Part shown: positions 27,187 to 35,400 of the stretch, piece after piece | Layout: every line of letters starts with the position of its first letter | Numbering within the stretch: position 1 is the stretch's first letter | Assembly (NCBI RefSeq): GCF_907163105.1 | Contig: NZ_OU015321.1 | Span: 2,061,001 to 2,125,000 of the forward strand | Direction: 5' to 3' | Length of the DNA stretch: 64,000 bases | From: Cloacibacterium caeni | Lineage (GTDB): Bacteria; Bacteroidota; Bacteroidia; Flavobacteriales; Weeksellaceae | The notes under the pieces: generated by a model | Databases searched by the model: none | What the model was told of the DNA's origin: nothing | The model's input: the letters and a program-made list of their open reading frames with translations, nothing else | Translations under genes and position numbers: made by a program

Positions 27187-28335
27187 TTGGAAAAGAAAAA
27201 AATCCTCATCAGAATTGGATCTCTGCGTCACGGTGGCGCAGAAAAAGTTTTGGTGACTTTTCTTAAAAATCTTCCGAAAGATCAATACGAAATCGATTTA
27301 CTGCTGAATTTATACTCTGGGAAATATCTTACAGAAGTTCCTGCTTGGATTAATGTACTTTACTTGAACAAAGGTGAAATGATTACCACCAATAGAATTC
27401 AGGATATTCCGAAGAAAGCATATCGTGTTTTGTATCAAAAATTATTACAGAAATTTCCGAAAATTCTCTATTCTACGATTCTAAAAAACAAAAAATATGA
27501 TGTAGAATTTGCTGCCATTCACGGAATGAGAGACGACATTCTGAATTCTCCTATCAAATCTTCTAAAAAAATCGTTTGGATTCACAATGACTTAAGAAAG
27601 ACAGAATTTCACCATTATACCGACCAAGAAATTTGCAAGTTTTTTGGTTTTGATAAAATCATGGTGATTTCTGAACACATCCAAAAAGATTTCGAAAGTT
27701 TAGCCCAAAACGAAGTCGAAAAATCTAAAATTGTGAGGATTTATAATCCTTTGGATACTGAAGAAATCTTATTAAAGAGCCAAGAGCCAAGAATCAAGAA
27801 TCAAGACCAACAACCAACCTTTGTTTCGGTGGGAACTGTTTTTCCACAAAAAGGCTTTGATAGATTGTTGAAAGTTCACAAAAAATTGCTTGATGAAGGG
27901 TTTAATCATCGCATTCAAATCATTGGAGATGGTTATGATTTTGAAAATATTAAGAATTTAAAAAAGGAATTAGGAGTTAACGAAACCGCAGAAATGCTGG
28001 GCTTTACAGACAATCCTTACCCTTCTATTAAAGCAGCAGATTTTTACATATTGAGCTCTAGATACGAAGGTTTCCCTACTGTTTTATTTGAAGCCATCAC
28101 TTTGAAAAAAAACATCATTGCTACTGATGTTTCAGGAGTTCAAGAAATGTTAGAAAACGGAAAATTAGGTCTTATTGTAGAGAATTCTGAACAAGGAATT
28201 TACGAAGGCATGAAAAAAGCATTGACTGAACCTGAATTTTTTGAACAATATCAAGAAAATCTGAAAGACTATAAAATGCCGTTCAACCTAGAAAATTCTG
28301 TGAATAAAATTATGGAAATTATTGACTACTACTAA
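27187..28335 (+). CDS. Family 4 glycosyltransferase with a repeat-derived linker
   Basis: The 382-residue protein uses TTG as start. It has RIGSLRHGGAEKVLVTFLKNL, FVSVGTVFPQKGFDRLL, QIIGDGYDFENI and FYILSSRYEGFPTVLFEAITLKKNIIATDVSGVQEML, the GT4 signature. It resembles the transferase at 25096-26268 along its length, so the two are likely an old duplication. Between the two Rossmann domains (about residues 197-210) the linker KSQEPRIKNQDQQPT is encoded by a simple-sequence repeat of intergenic type, described separately. Confidence 0.92.
   Translation: MEKKKILIRIGSLRHGGAEKVLVTFLKNLPKDQYEIDLLLNLYSGKYLTEVPAWINVLYLNKGEMITTNRIQDIPKKAYRVLYQKLLQKFPKILYSTILKNKKYDVEFAAIHGMRDDILNSPIKSSKKIVWIHNDLRKTEFHHYTDQEICKFFGFDKIMVISEHIQKDFESLAQNEVEKSKIVRIYNPLDTEEILLKSQEPRIKNQDQQPTFVSVGTVFPQKGFDRLLKVHKKLLDEGFNHRIQIIGDGYDFENIKNLKKELGVNETAEMLGFTDNPYPSIKAADFYILSSRYEGFPTVLFEAITLKKNIIATDVSGVQEMLENGKLGLIVENSEQGIYEGMKKALTEPEFFEQYQENLKDYKMPFNLENSVNKIMEIIDYY
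27774..27818 (+). repeat. Simple repeat (GAGCCAAGAGCCAAGAATCAAG type) inside a GT4 gene
   Basis: The coding DNA switches to near-tandem copies of AGAGCCA, AGAATCA and AGACCAACA. This low-complexity text resembles an intergenic repeat and sits exactly at the linker joining the two domains of the enzyme. The paralogue at 25096-26268 has an unrelated linker of nearly the same length. Confidence 0.7.
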
Positions 28336-28350
28336 ATCTCGCAGATTGTG

Positions 28351-28392
28351 CTGATTAAGCAGATTTTTAATCAGCAAAATCTGCTTAATCAG
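28351..28392. repeat. Perfect 17-bp inverted repeat
   Basis: CTGATTAAGCAGATTTT (28351-28367) and its exact reverse complement (28376-28392) enclose an 8-nt loop. The flanks CTCGC and GCGAG extend the symmetry with interruptions. It follows the last GT4 gene and abuts the promoter of the next gene. It could work as a transcription terminator and is probably a dispersed palindromic repeat. Confidence 0.85.
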
Positions 28393-28404
28393 CGAGAGTT
28401 TTTA

Positions 28405-28412
28405 TACATTTG
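28405..28412 (+). promoter_or_regulatory. -7 box of the serine-acetyltransferase-like gene (leaderless)
   Basis: TACATTTG fits TAnnTTTG and ends 4 nt before the ATG at 28417, so the transcript should begin at or next to the start codon. Confidence 0.65.
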
Positions 28413-28416
28413 CCGT

Positions 28417-28971
28417 ATGTCAGAGAAAACAATCATCCAAAAAGATTTTTACAGAGAAAGCGGAAAATGGCTTTCAACAGGTGAAATTTGGGCAAAATGC
28501 ATCAATCCTAATTTGCATTACGTTTATCTTTTGAGAAAATGCCAACAACATTCCAAGAAATCGGTTTTGGGAATTTTTTGGAGATTCGTTTTGCGCCATC
28601 ATCAGATTAAATATGGTTTTCAAATTTATCCAGAAACACAAATTGGCGAAGGTTTTTATCTAGGACATTGGGGAACGGTGGTGATTAATCCAAAAGTAAA
28701 AATTGGCAAAAACTGCAATATCATGCAAGGAGTAACCATCGCACAAGCGAACCGAGGGAAACATGAAGGCGTTCCAGAAATTGGAAACGAGGTCTGGATT
28801 GGCACAAATGCTGTCATCGTTGGAAAAATAAAAGTTGGAAATAATGTCTTAATCGCTCCAAATGTTTATCTCAACACAGATGTTCCCGACAATTCTGTAG
28901 TAGTAGGAAATCCTGCTCAAATTATATCAAAACTTAATGCTACTGAAGATTATATCAATCATAAAGTATAA
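28417..28971 (+). CDS. Serine acetyltransferase-like hexapeptide acyltransferase
   Basis: The 184-residue protein (MSEKTIIQKDFYRES) has an N-terminal helical part and a left-handed beta-helix with YPETQIGEGFYLGHWGTVVINPKVKIGKNC, QGVTIAQANRGKHEGVPEIGNEVWIGTNAVIVG, close to the catalytic domain of CysE. It is shorter than true CysE and lies at the end of a polysaccharide locus, where such proteins usually O-acetylate sugars. An upstream in-frame ATG at 28348 would run through the inverted repeat and the promoter, so I rejected it. Confidence 0.85.
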   Translation: MSEKTIIQKDFYRESGKWLSTGEIWAKCINPNLHYVYLLRKCQQHSKKSVLGIFWRFVLRHHQIKYGFQIYPETQIGEGFYLGHWGTVVINPKVKIGKNCNIMQGVTIAQANRGKHEGVPEIGNEVWIGTNAVIVGKIKVGNNVLIAPNVYLNTDVPDNSVVVGNPAQIISKLNATEDYINHKV

Positions 28972-29076
28972 ATTTGCACCACAAACTAGACTGTTAAAAA
29001 GTCTTAAAGTCCTTATTTTGGAATAAAAATTGATGCTATCTATCGGAATTTAGATGCATTTAGAAATTTTTTATTC

Positions 29077-29084
29077 TACATTTG
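29077..29084 (+). promoter_or_regulatory. -7 box of the carbonic anhydrase-SulP cluster
   Basis: TACATTTG lies 13 bp before the ATG at 29098, predicting a very short leader. The -33 region is not obvious. Confidence 0.65.
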
Positions 29085-29097
29085 TAAATGAAAAATT

Positions 29098-29775
29098 ATG
29101 GGTAAAAGCTACGAAACTATTTTCGAAAATAATAGAAAATGGGTTGAAGAAAAACTCGGTCAAGATGCTGATTTTTTTAAAAAATTAGCAGAAGGACAAA
29201 GTCCAGAATATCTTTACATAGGTTGCAGCGACAGTCGTGCAACCGCCGAAGAATTAATGGGCATGAAACCCGGCGAAGTTTTTGTGCATAGAAATATTGC
29301 CAACTTGGTGAATACCCTTGATATGAGTTCTACTGCAGTCATTCAGTATGCAGTACAACATTTAAAGGTAAAACATATTATTGTGTGCGGTCATTATGGT
29401 TGCGGTGGTGTAAAAGCAGCAATGACGCCTCAAGATTTTGGATTAATGAATCCTTGGCTCAGAACCATAAGAGATGTTTATAGATTGCACCAAGAAGAAT
29501 TAGACGCCATAAAAGACGAGCAATTACGCTATGATAGATTGATTGAACTCAATGTTCAAGAGCAATGCATCAACGTTATTAAAATGGCTTCGGTTCAAGA
29601 AAGATATATTTTAGACCATTATCCTATTGTTCACGGTTGGGTTTTCGACCTAAAAACAGGGAAGTTAATTGACTTAAATATAGATTTCGAAGAAATATTG
29701 AAAAATATTCAAAAAGTTTATGACCTAACCAATTCTGATTGGGTGATGAGCAGAAAAAATAATAAAAACTTCTAA
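29098..29775 (+). CDS. Beta-carbonic anhydrase
   Basis: The enzyme interconverts CO2 and bicarbonate. The 225-residue protein has the zinc and active-site residues of the beta class: Cys43, Asp45 and Arg47 in GCSDSR, and His99 and Cys102 in GHYGCGG. It is close in length and sequence to E. coli Can. It is cytoplasmic, with no signal peptide. It is followed after 13 bp by a small exported protein and then by a SulP transporter. Confidence 0.96.
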   Translation: MGKSYETIFENNRKWVEEKLGQDADFFKKLAEGQSPEYLYIGCSDSRATAEELMGMKPGEVFVHRNIANLVNTLDMSSTAVIQYAVQHLKVKHIIVCGHYGCGGVKAAMTPQDFGLMNPWLRTIRDVYRLHQEELDAIKDEQLRYDRLIELNVQEQCINVIKMASVQERYILDHYPIVHGWVFDLKTGKLIDLNIDFEEILKNIQKVYDLTNSDWVMSRKNNKNF

Positions 29776-29788
29776 GAAAGTTTACGAT

Positions 29789-30082
29789 ATGAAGTATTTG
29801 AGCATTTTTGTTCTGGCAGTTTTCATCAATTTTACAGCTTTACCAAGTATCGCTGTGATATTTGATTGGGAAATTCCTACGCTCAATAATAATATTTCAG
29901 AAGAAGAGGTTAAAAATAATCTCGCCAATTATAACGAAAAGTTTCCGCCAAAACCTTATAATTTCAAAGATTTTATAGGCGTTTTCTTTTCTGATAAAAA
30001 AATCAGCAAATACATTCTTAAGGACGATTCTATTCATCTAAGTCCTTTTAAATCGATATTTTCTCCGCCTCCAGAAGTTTAA
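29789..30082 (+). CDS. Small exported or membrane-anchored protein of unknown function
   Basis: The 97-residue protein has an N-terminal hydrophobic segment (KYLSIFVLAVFINFTALPSIAVIF) that could be a signal peptide or anchor, followed by a charged part and a proline-rich end SIFSPPPEV. I do not recognise the family with certainty. Its position 13 bp after a carbonic anhydrase gene and before a SulP gene suggests that it belongs to the same system, perhaps as an accessory membrane protein. Confidence 0.7.
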   Translation: MKYLSIFVLAVFINFTALPSIAVIFDWEIPTLNNNISEEEVKNNLANYNEKFPPKPYNFKDFIGVFFSDKKISKYILKDDSIHLSPFKSIFSPPPEV

Positions 30083-30229
30083 TTTTTAAAATTTCATAGG
30101 AAAATTATGCCCTTTTTTCAAAAAAATGGGCTGTTCCTTGACGCTTTTTAACAAATTAAATTTTCAAACATTAGAATTGATTACTCATCTCTAAGTAATT
30201 GATTGTAAACACATATCGACATTCATACA

Positions 30230-31819
30230 ATGAAAAAAACAAACACTTTATTCGGCGGAATAAAAGAAAATATTCCTTCGGGAATTGTAGTATTTCTCGT
30301 AGCATTGCCACTTTGTTTAGGTATTGCATTAGCATCTGGCGCACCACCACTTTCTGGGGTTTTAGCAGGAATTGTAGGCGGACTCGTGATAGGATTCATC
30401 AGCAACTCTCCTATTTCCGTTTCTGGACCAGCTGCAGGTTTAGCAGCCATCGTTTTAGGAGCCATAACCGATTTAGGAAGCTTCGAACTATTTTTAACTG
30501 CAGGTTTAATTGCAGGTTTTATACAATTGGCACTTGGTTTTCTAAGAGCAGGAAGTATTTCTAACTATTTCCCCAATAACGTTATCGAAGGAATGTTAGC
30601 GGGAATTGGAGTCATTATTATTTTAAAACAAATTCCTCACGCTCTAGGTTACGACAAAGATTTTGAAGGAAACCTTCAGATTTTTGATGGTTTTAATTTA
30701 TCAGAATATTTATCAGGATTAGCAAATGCCATCACACCTGGAGCGGTTTTAGTGACGATTATTTCCCTAGCTATTCTTATTACTTGGGAAAAAGTAAATT
30801 TCCTCAAAAAAATTAAACTTTTGCCAGGAGCTTTAGTAGCGGTAATTGTTGGGATTTTATTCAATGAAGTTTTCAGAGGAAGCGCCCTAGAAATTTCTAG
30901 TGAACATTTGGTAACACTTCCGGTTCCTCAATCGGTAGAAGATTTTAAAAACTTAATTACCTTTCCAGATTTCTCAGGATTTCTTAATCCGCAAGTTTGG
31001 ATTATTGGTGCAACTATCGCAGTAGTAGCTTCCATAGAAACATTATTATGTATAGAAGCTGCAGATAGAATAGACGTACACAAAAGAATAACAGATACTA
31101 ACTTAGAATTAAAAGCACAAGGTATTGGCAACTTAGTTTCTTCATTTATTGGAGGTTTACCTATGACTTCGGTGGTAGTAAGAACTTCTGCAAATGCTAA
31201 TGCTGGTGCAACAAGTAAAATTTCGGCTATTGTTCATGGTTTTTTATTGTTAGTATCTGTTTTATCTATTCCATTTTTATTGAACAAAATTCCTTTGGCG
31301 ACTTTAGCAGCAGTTTTATTAATGGTAGGTTATAAATTAGCAAGCCCTGCAAAACTTAGCCATTTCTGGAGCAAAGGAAAATATCAATTTATCCCTTTCA
31401 TCGCTACTATTATTGCGGTGGTAGCATTAGATTTATTAAAAGGAGTAGGAATTGGTTTAGCCATCAGTATTCTGTTCTTGTTGCTCGGAAATATGAAACG
31501 TGCTTATTATTTGAGCAGAGAAGATCTAGAAAGTGCTGATGAAATCACCATAGATTTGGCAGAAGAAGTTTCATTCTTAAACAAAGCAGCCATCAAAAAA
31601 ACGCTTAAAAATATTAAACCCAACTCTAAAGTGATAATTAATGCTAAGAAAACTTCTTATGTCTCTGATGATATTATAGACTTAATCTCAGATTTTGCCA
31701 ATGTAAGAGCCAGAGAAGAAGATATAGAAGTGGTTTTAGAAGGTTTCAAAACTTCTTACAAAGAATACGAAAACGACCAACATTCACACATTACCATCTC
31801 ACACAGAAGAGTAATTTAA
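30230..31819 (+). CDS. SulP-family anion transporter (probable bicarbonate or sulfate uptake)
   Basis: The 529-residue protein has the SulP signature near its start (IPSGIVVFLVALPLCLGIALASG and PISVSGPAAGLAAI) and about eleven to twelve membrane segments. Residues ~430-529 form a soluble cytoplasmic domain in the position of a STAS domain. The family carries sulfate, bicarbonate and other anions. Flanking by two beta-carbonic anhydrases strongly favours bicarbonate, as in known SulP-carbonic anhydrase pairs. A hairpin at 31856-31895 follows it. Confidence 0.93.
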   Translation: MKKTNTLFGGIKENIPSGIVVFLVALPLCLGIALASGAPPLSGVLAGIVGGLVIGFISNSPISVSGPAAGLAAIVLGAITDLGSFELFLTAGLIAGFIQLALGFLRAGSISNYFPNNVIEGMLAGIGVIIILKQIPHALGYDKDFEGNLQIFDGFNLSEYLSGLANAITPGAVLVTIISLAILITWEKVNFLKKIKLLPGALVAVIVGILFNEVFRGSALEISSEHLVTLPVPQSVEDFKNLITFPDFSGFLNPQVWIIGATIAVVASIETLLCIEAADRIDVHKRITDTNLELKAQGIGNLVSSFIGGLPMTSVVVRTSANANAGATSKISAIVHGFLLLVSVLSIPFLLNKIPLATLAAVLLMVGYKLASPAKLSHFWSKGKYQFIPFIATIIAVVALDLLKGVGIGLAISILFLLLGNMKRAYYLSREDLESADEITIDLAEEVSFLNKAAIKKTLKNIKPNSKVIINAKKTSYVSDDIIDLISDFANVRAREEDIEVVLEGFKTSYKEYENDQHSHITISHRRVI

Positions 31820-31855
31820 AATCATAACTTCATACCTATTAAATTAACATTGTTT

Positions 31856-31895
31856 CCTTTTCGGAACCAACCTTCAGTGTTCCGAAAAGGTTTTT
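31856..31895 (+). terminator. Terminator between the SulP gene and the second carbonic anhydrase
   Basis: CCTTTTCGGAAC (31856-31867) pairs perfectly with GTTCCGAAAAGG (31879-31890), followed by TTTTT. Located 20 bp before the next ATG, it may partly uncouple expression of the second carbonic anhydrase. Confidence 0.85.
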
Positions 31896-31914
31896 AAAAA
31901 AATTAGAAAAAATT

Positions 31915-32550
31915 ATGAAAGCACATACATTAGAAACTCAAGCAACCATTACTCCAGAAAAAGCACTTATTTTTTTACAAGAAGGAAACCAAAGATTTGT
32001 AAATAATCTTAAAGTAAACAGAAACCTTTTAGAGCAAGTAAATGATACTAGAGAAGGACAATGGCCTTTTGCAACAGTACTCAGTTGTATCGACAGTAGA
32101 ACTTCTGCGGAACTTATTTTCGACCAAGGTTTGGGAGATATTTTCAGCATCAGAATTGCAGGAAATTTTGCTAATCAAGATATTTTAGGCTCTATGGAAT
32201 TTGCTTGTAATGTAGCAGGTTCTAAATTGGTAGTGGTTTTAGGACATACCAAATGTGGTGCTCTAAAAGGTGGATTAGATGCTCCTCAAATTGAAGGGCT
32301 TGGAATGGATAATCTTAATCACCTTATCTATCATTTCGAATCTTGCATCCACGAAATCATCAAAGAAGGAGAAGAACGTTCTTCTAAAAATGATGATTTA
32401 TTAGATAGATTAACGCTTTGCAATATCAAAAAAACCATCGAAGATATTCGTCACCAAAGTTCTACTTTAAGAAATTTAGAGAAAGAAGGAAAGATAAAAA
32501 TTGTAGGTGCAAATTACGATGTTGAAACTGGAGTTGTAACATGGCTCTAG
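31915..32550 (+). CDS. Beta-carbonic anhydrase, second copy
   Basis: The 211-residue protein has Cys58, Asp60 and Arg62 in SCIDSR and His111 and Cys114 in GHTKCGA, a complete beta-class site. It differs clearly from the enzyme encoded at 29098-29775 and belongs to another subgroup, so the pair is not a recent duplication. It is predicted to be cytoplasmic. Together with the SulP protein it suggests active bicarbonate supply. Confidence 0.95.
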   Translation: MKAHTLETQATITPEKALIFLQEGNQRFVNNLKVNRNLLEQVNDTREGQWPFATVLSCIDSRTSAELIFDQGLGDIFSIRIAGNFANQDILGSMEFACNVAGSKLVVVLGHTKCGALKGGLDAPQIEGLGMDNLNHLIYHFESCIHEIIKEGEERSSKNDDLLDRLTLCNIKKTIEDIRHQSSTLRNLEKEGKIKIVGANYDVETGVVTWL

Positions 32551-32626
32551 TTTTTGCGACTAACATATAACACAAGCGAGAATTTCTTCATATAACTTTG
32601 ATTTTTAATTAACACTTTCTCGCTAT

Positions 32627-32651
32627 AGCCCCTTAATTAGGGGCTTTTTTT
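32627..32651 (+). terminator. Terminator of the carbonic anhydrase-SulP cluster
   Basis: AGCCCCT (32627-32633) and AGGGGCT (32639-32645) form a 7-bp stem with a 5-nt loop and a seven-T tail. Confidence 0.92.
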
Positions 32652-32652
32652 G

Positions 32653-32660
32653 TACTTTTG
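32653..32660 (+). promoter_or_regulatory. -7 box of the PAP2-like gene
   Basis: TACTTTTG fits TAnnTTTG and lies 17 bp before the TTG start at 32678, immediately after the preceding terminator. Confidence 0.6.
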
Positions 32661-32677
32661 ATGAAATTTTCACCCTC

Positions 32678-33547
32678 TTGAAAAACATATCTATAATTTG
32701 GTTGCCCATTCTTTTCTATTTCTGCGGAATAGAATTGGTAGTACTTTTTACACAACCAAGCCTTTTTCTAGACCTCAATTTTTTTGGAGTTCGGGTTTTA
32801 TTTTTAATTATTTTTTTAGCATTTCTCTTTTTGAAAAATAAAATTTCTTCCAAAATTTTTTACTTAGCCGAAGGAATTACAATTTATGCTTTGATGACTT
32901 TTTTATACAAAGAAACTGCTGTTTTAAATACTTTAATTTTTCCAAAAGTTGATGGATTTTTATCTCATTTAGACCAAAAAATATTCGGCTTTCAGCCTTC
33001 AGTAATATTTTCTGAAACTTTTGATTCTTGGTATTTCAGTGAATTATTTTACTTTGGATATTTTTCATATTACCTATTACCATTGGCTACTTTTTTGATT
33101 ATTTATCTCAAAATTCCACAGAAAATAGAACAATTTAGCTTCATTTTAATCACTTCATTTTTACTGTATTATTTCACTTTTATATTGATTCCAGCAGAAG
33201 GGCCGCAATTTTATTTTCCGTTTCCAGAAAATACGATTGAAGCCAAAGGAATTTTCGGGAATATGGTCAAACTCATTCAAAAAAATGGCGAAGTTCCCAC
33301 TGCTGCTTTCCCAAGTTCCCATGTAGGGATTTCTTGGATAGTTATTTTTTGGTTGTATCAAAATTTCAAGAAATCAGTAAAATATTTCATTCCATTTGTT
33401 GTCCTATTGATGTTTTCTACGGTTTACATTAAGGCACATTATTTTGTAGATGTGGTTGCTGGATTTATTTCTGCGCCGATTGTATTTTTTCTTACCTTTA
33501 AGTTTTACAAATTTTTAAACCATAAATTGGATGTCCGTTTCGATTAA
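32678..33547 (+). CDS. PAP2-superfamily membrane phosphatase/phosphotransferase
   Basis: The 289-residue membrane protein starts at TTG and has about six hydrophobic segments. The PAP2 active-site motifs are seen as PTAAFPSSHVG and KAHYFVDVVAG, with the histidines that form and break the phospho-enzyme. It resembles inositol-phosphorylceramide-synthase-like PAP2 proteins more than small undecaprenyl phosphatases. Its last 17 bp overlap the next gene, so the two act together or are at least co-translated. Confidence 0.88.
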   Translation: MKNISIIWLPILFYFCGIELVVLFTQPSLFLDLNFFGVRVLFLIIFLAFLFLKNKISSKIFYLAEGITIYALMTFLYKETAVLNTLIFPKVDGFLSHLDQKIFGFQPSVIFSETFDSWYFSELFYFGYFSYYLLPLATFLIIYLKIPQKIEQFSFILITSFLLYYFTFILIPAEGPQFYFPFPENTIEAKGIFGNMVKLIQKNGEVPTAAFPSSHVGISWIVIFWLYQNFKKSVKYFIPFVVLLMFSTVYIKAHYFVDVVAGFISAPIVFFLTFKFYKFLNHKLDVRFD

Positions 33548-34655
33548 AGAAGTTAAGACCAGAGAAGACTTAAAAACGTTTATTTATCTTCCCGAAAAAA
33601 CTCATAAAAACCATAAAAATTGGCTTCATCCGTTGTATATGGATGATGAAAAATTCTTTGACAAAGACAAAAATTCACTCTTTAAGCATAATGAAGCGAC
33701 ACTTTTCCTTGCATACGAAAACGGAAAAGCTGTTGGCAGAATTATGGGTGTAATTCCTACAGATTACAATAAATTTCATGGGAAAAATAACGCCAGATTT
33801 TCTTTTTTTGAATGTTTTGATAATAAAGAAGTTTTCAATGCTTTAATTACTGCAGTGGAAACTTGGGCAAAATCTAAAAACTGCACAGAAATCATCGGAC
33901 CAATGGCATTTTCAGACAAAGAACCTCAAGGTTTTCTTACCAAAGGTTTCGAAGAAAAAGCAATGCTGGTTACCAATCACAGTTTTCCGTTTATGGTAGA
34001 TTTCATCAAAGAAAATCATTACGAAAACTTTGTAGATTTAGTACAATATGACGTTCCGATTACTGCACAAATACTGAACAGATATAAAAATTTCAACGAA
34101 AGAGTTTCTAAAAATTTAAAGATAAAAACGGTAGAATTTACCTCAACAAAAGCTGTGAAACCTTATGTAAAACCTGTTTTTGACCTCATCAACAAAACCT
34201 ACACCGAAATTTACGGCTTCACAAAACTCACCGAAAACGAAATGACGGAATTTGCCGAACGTTTTCTACCGCTTCTCAATCCAAAACTCATCAAAATGAT
34301 TACCGATGAAAACGGCGAATTGCTAGCTTTCATCATTGCAATGGCAGATTTAAGCGAGGCGATAAAAAATTCACGTGGTAGAATTTTACCTTTTGGTTGG
34401 GCAAGAATTTTATGGGCAATGAAAACTTCAAAAAGGCTTCAACTTTTGTTGGGCGCGATTCATCCCAATTATCAAAACAAAGGTCTGGATGCAGTTTTGG
34501 CGACAATGCTTTTCGGTTCTGCATTGAAATTAGGATTCAAAACAGTAGATTCTCATCTCATTATGAAAGACAACCTGAAAATGCGTGGCGAAATTGAGAA
34601 ATTAGAAGGTTTTAATTTGTATAAAGAGTATTGTATTTTTAGGAAGAAACTATGA
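33531..34655 (+). CDS. GNAT-like acyltransferase (YghO-type) protein
   Basis: The 374-residue protein has a beginning typical of the YghO-like group (VKTREDLKTFIYLPEKTHKNHKNWLHPLYMDDEKFFD), then FLAYENGKAVGRIMGV of a GNAT fold, GPMAFSDKEPQGFLTKGFEE and a second GNAT-like half ending near LLGAIHPNYQNKGLDAVL. The function is not established, and acylation of a lipid or amino group is likely. Overlap with the PAP2-like gene points to lipid metabolism. Confidence 0.75.
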   Translation: MSVSIKEVKTREDLKTFIYLPEKTHKNHKNWLHPLYMDDEKFFDKDKNSLFKHNEATLFLAYENGKAVGRIMGVIPTDYNKFHGKNNARFSFFECFDNKEVFNALITAVETWAKSKNCTEIIGPMAFSDKEPQGFLTKGFEEKAMLVTNHSFPFMVDFIKENHYENFVDLVQYDVPITAQILNRYKNFNERVSKNLKIKTVEFTSTKAVKPYVKPVFDLINKTYTEIYGFTKLTENEMTEFAERFLPLLNPKLIKMITDENGELLAFIIAMADLSEAIKNSRGRILPFGWARILWAMKTSKRLQLLLGAIHPNYQNKGLDAVLATMLFGSALKLGFKTVDSHLIMKDNLKMRGEIEKLEGFNLYKEYCIFRKKL

Positions 34656-34659
34656 AAAT

Positions 34660-34723
34660 GTAAAGTTGTGAAGTTGCAAAATCGTAAAACTGTTAAATTA
34701 AAAAAACAACTTTACGACTTTAC
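34660..34723. repeat. Imperfect inverted repeat between convergent genes
   Basis: The 17-bp arm at 34660-34676 and the arm at 34707-34723 match at 15 of 17 positions as inverted copies. TCGTAAAAC and ATCGATTTTACA further extend the pattern. Short inverted GTAAAATCG/CGATTTTAC arms also occur at 46599-46652, so this looks like one family of intergenic repeats. It may terminate both converging transcripts. Confidence 0.65.
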
Positions 34724-34745
34724 AAATCATCGATTTTACAAAAAA

Positions 34746-35309
34746 TTACTTCCCGTTAAAAGTATTCATAGTATTATTCATTCCGGCGAAAACGAATGAT
34801 AGACACGCTTTTGCAAAAATATCTATTCTATCTTGTAAAGTTTTGAGTTCTTCTTCATTCCATTTCCCGAGAACATAATCTACTTGTTTTCCTTCGGAAA
34901 AATCTGCAGAAATCCCGAAACGCAATCTTGCGTAATCTTGTGTTTGTAAAACTTCTTGAATATTTTTTAAACCGTTATGACCAGCATCAGAACCTTTTTT
35001 TCTTAATCTTAAAGTGCCAAAAGGAAGTGCCAAATCATCCGTAATTACCAATACATTTTCTAACGGAATATTTTCTTTTTGCATCCAAAATCTTACTGCA
35101 TTTCCAGAAAGATTCATGTAGGTATCTGGTTTAAGAACAAAAACTTTTCTGCCTTTGTATTTTCCTTCAGAAATCCAACCGAAATTGCCAGATTTAAAGG
35201 GAGCTTCTAAAGTTTGTGCAATTTTTTCGGCTACTTTAAAACCAATATTATGACGCGTTTCTGCGTATTCTTCACCTTTGTTTCCTAAACCTACGATTAA
35301 GTATTTCAT
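34746..35309 (-). CDS. pth: Peptidyl-tRNA hydrolase
   Basis: The 187-residue enzyme cleaves peptidyl-tRNA released from stalled ribosomes. It has [25 protein letters not shown] with the catalytic histidine at His21, [14 protein letters not shown] and [25 protein letters not shown], all hallmarks of the bacterial Pth family. It is transcribed alone, from a promoter just upstream. Confidence 0.97.
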   Translation of the reverse strand: MKYLIVGLGNKGEEYAETRHNIGFKVAEKIAQTLEAPFKSGNFGWISEGKYKGRKVFVLKPDTYMNLSGNAVRFWMQKENIPLENVLVITDDLALPFGTLRLRKKGSDAGHNGLKNIQEVLQTQDYARLRFGISADFSEGKQVDYVLGKWNEEELKTLQDRIDIFAKACLSFVFAGMNNTMNTFNGK

Positions 35310-35327
35310 GAATATTTATTGATTTTG

Positions 35328-35335
35328 CAAAGATA
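35328..35335 (-). promoter_or_regulatory. -7 box of pth
   Basis: TATCTTTG on the minus strand lies 18 nt before the pth ATG and fits TAnnTTTG. Confidence 0.65.
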
Positions 35336-35345
35336 ATTTTTTGAA

Positions 35346-35378
35346 AATAAAAATCTCAACCTTTATATAAGATTGAGA
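35346..35378 (-). terminator. Terminator of the lipoprotein gene
   Basis: On the minus strand TCTCAATC and GGTTGAGA form a stem with one wobble pair, followed by a T-rich tail. It lies 22 bp past the lipoprotein stop codon. Confidence 0.7.
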
Positions 35379-35400
35379 CGAAATTTTGTTTTTATAAATT

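Noticed and set aside
28348-28416. N-terminal extension of the serine-acetyltransferase-like protein
   Set aside because: It would be encoded by the palindrome and the promoter itself and has no family similarity.
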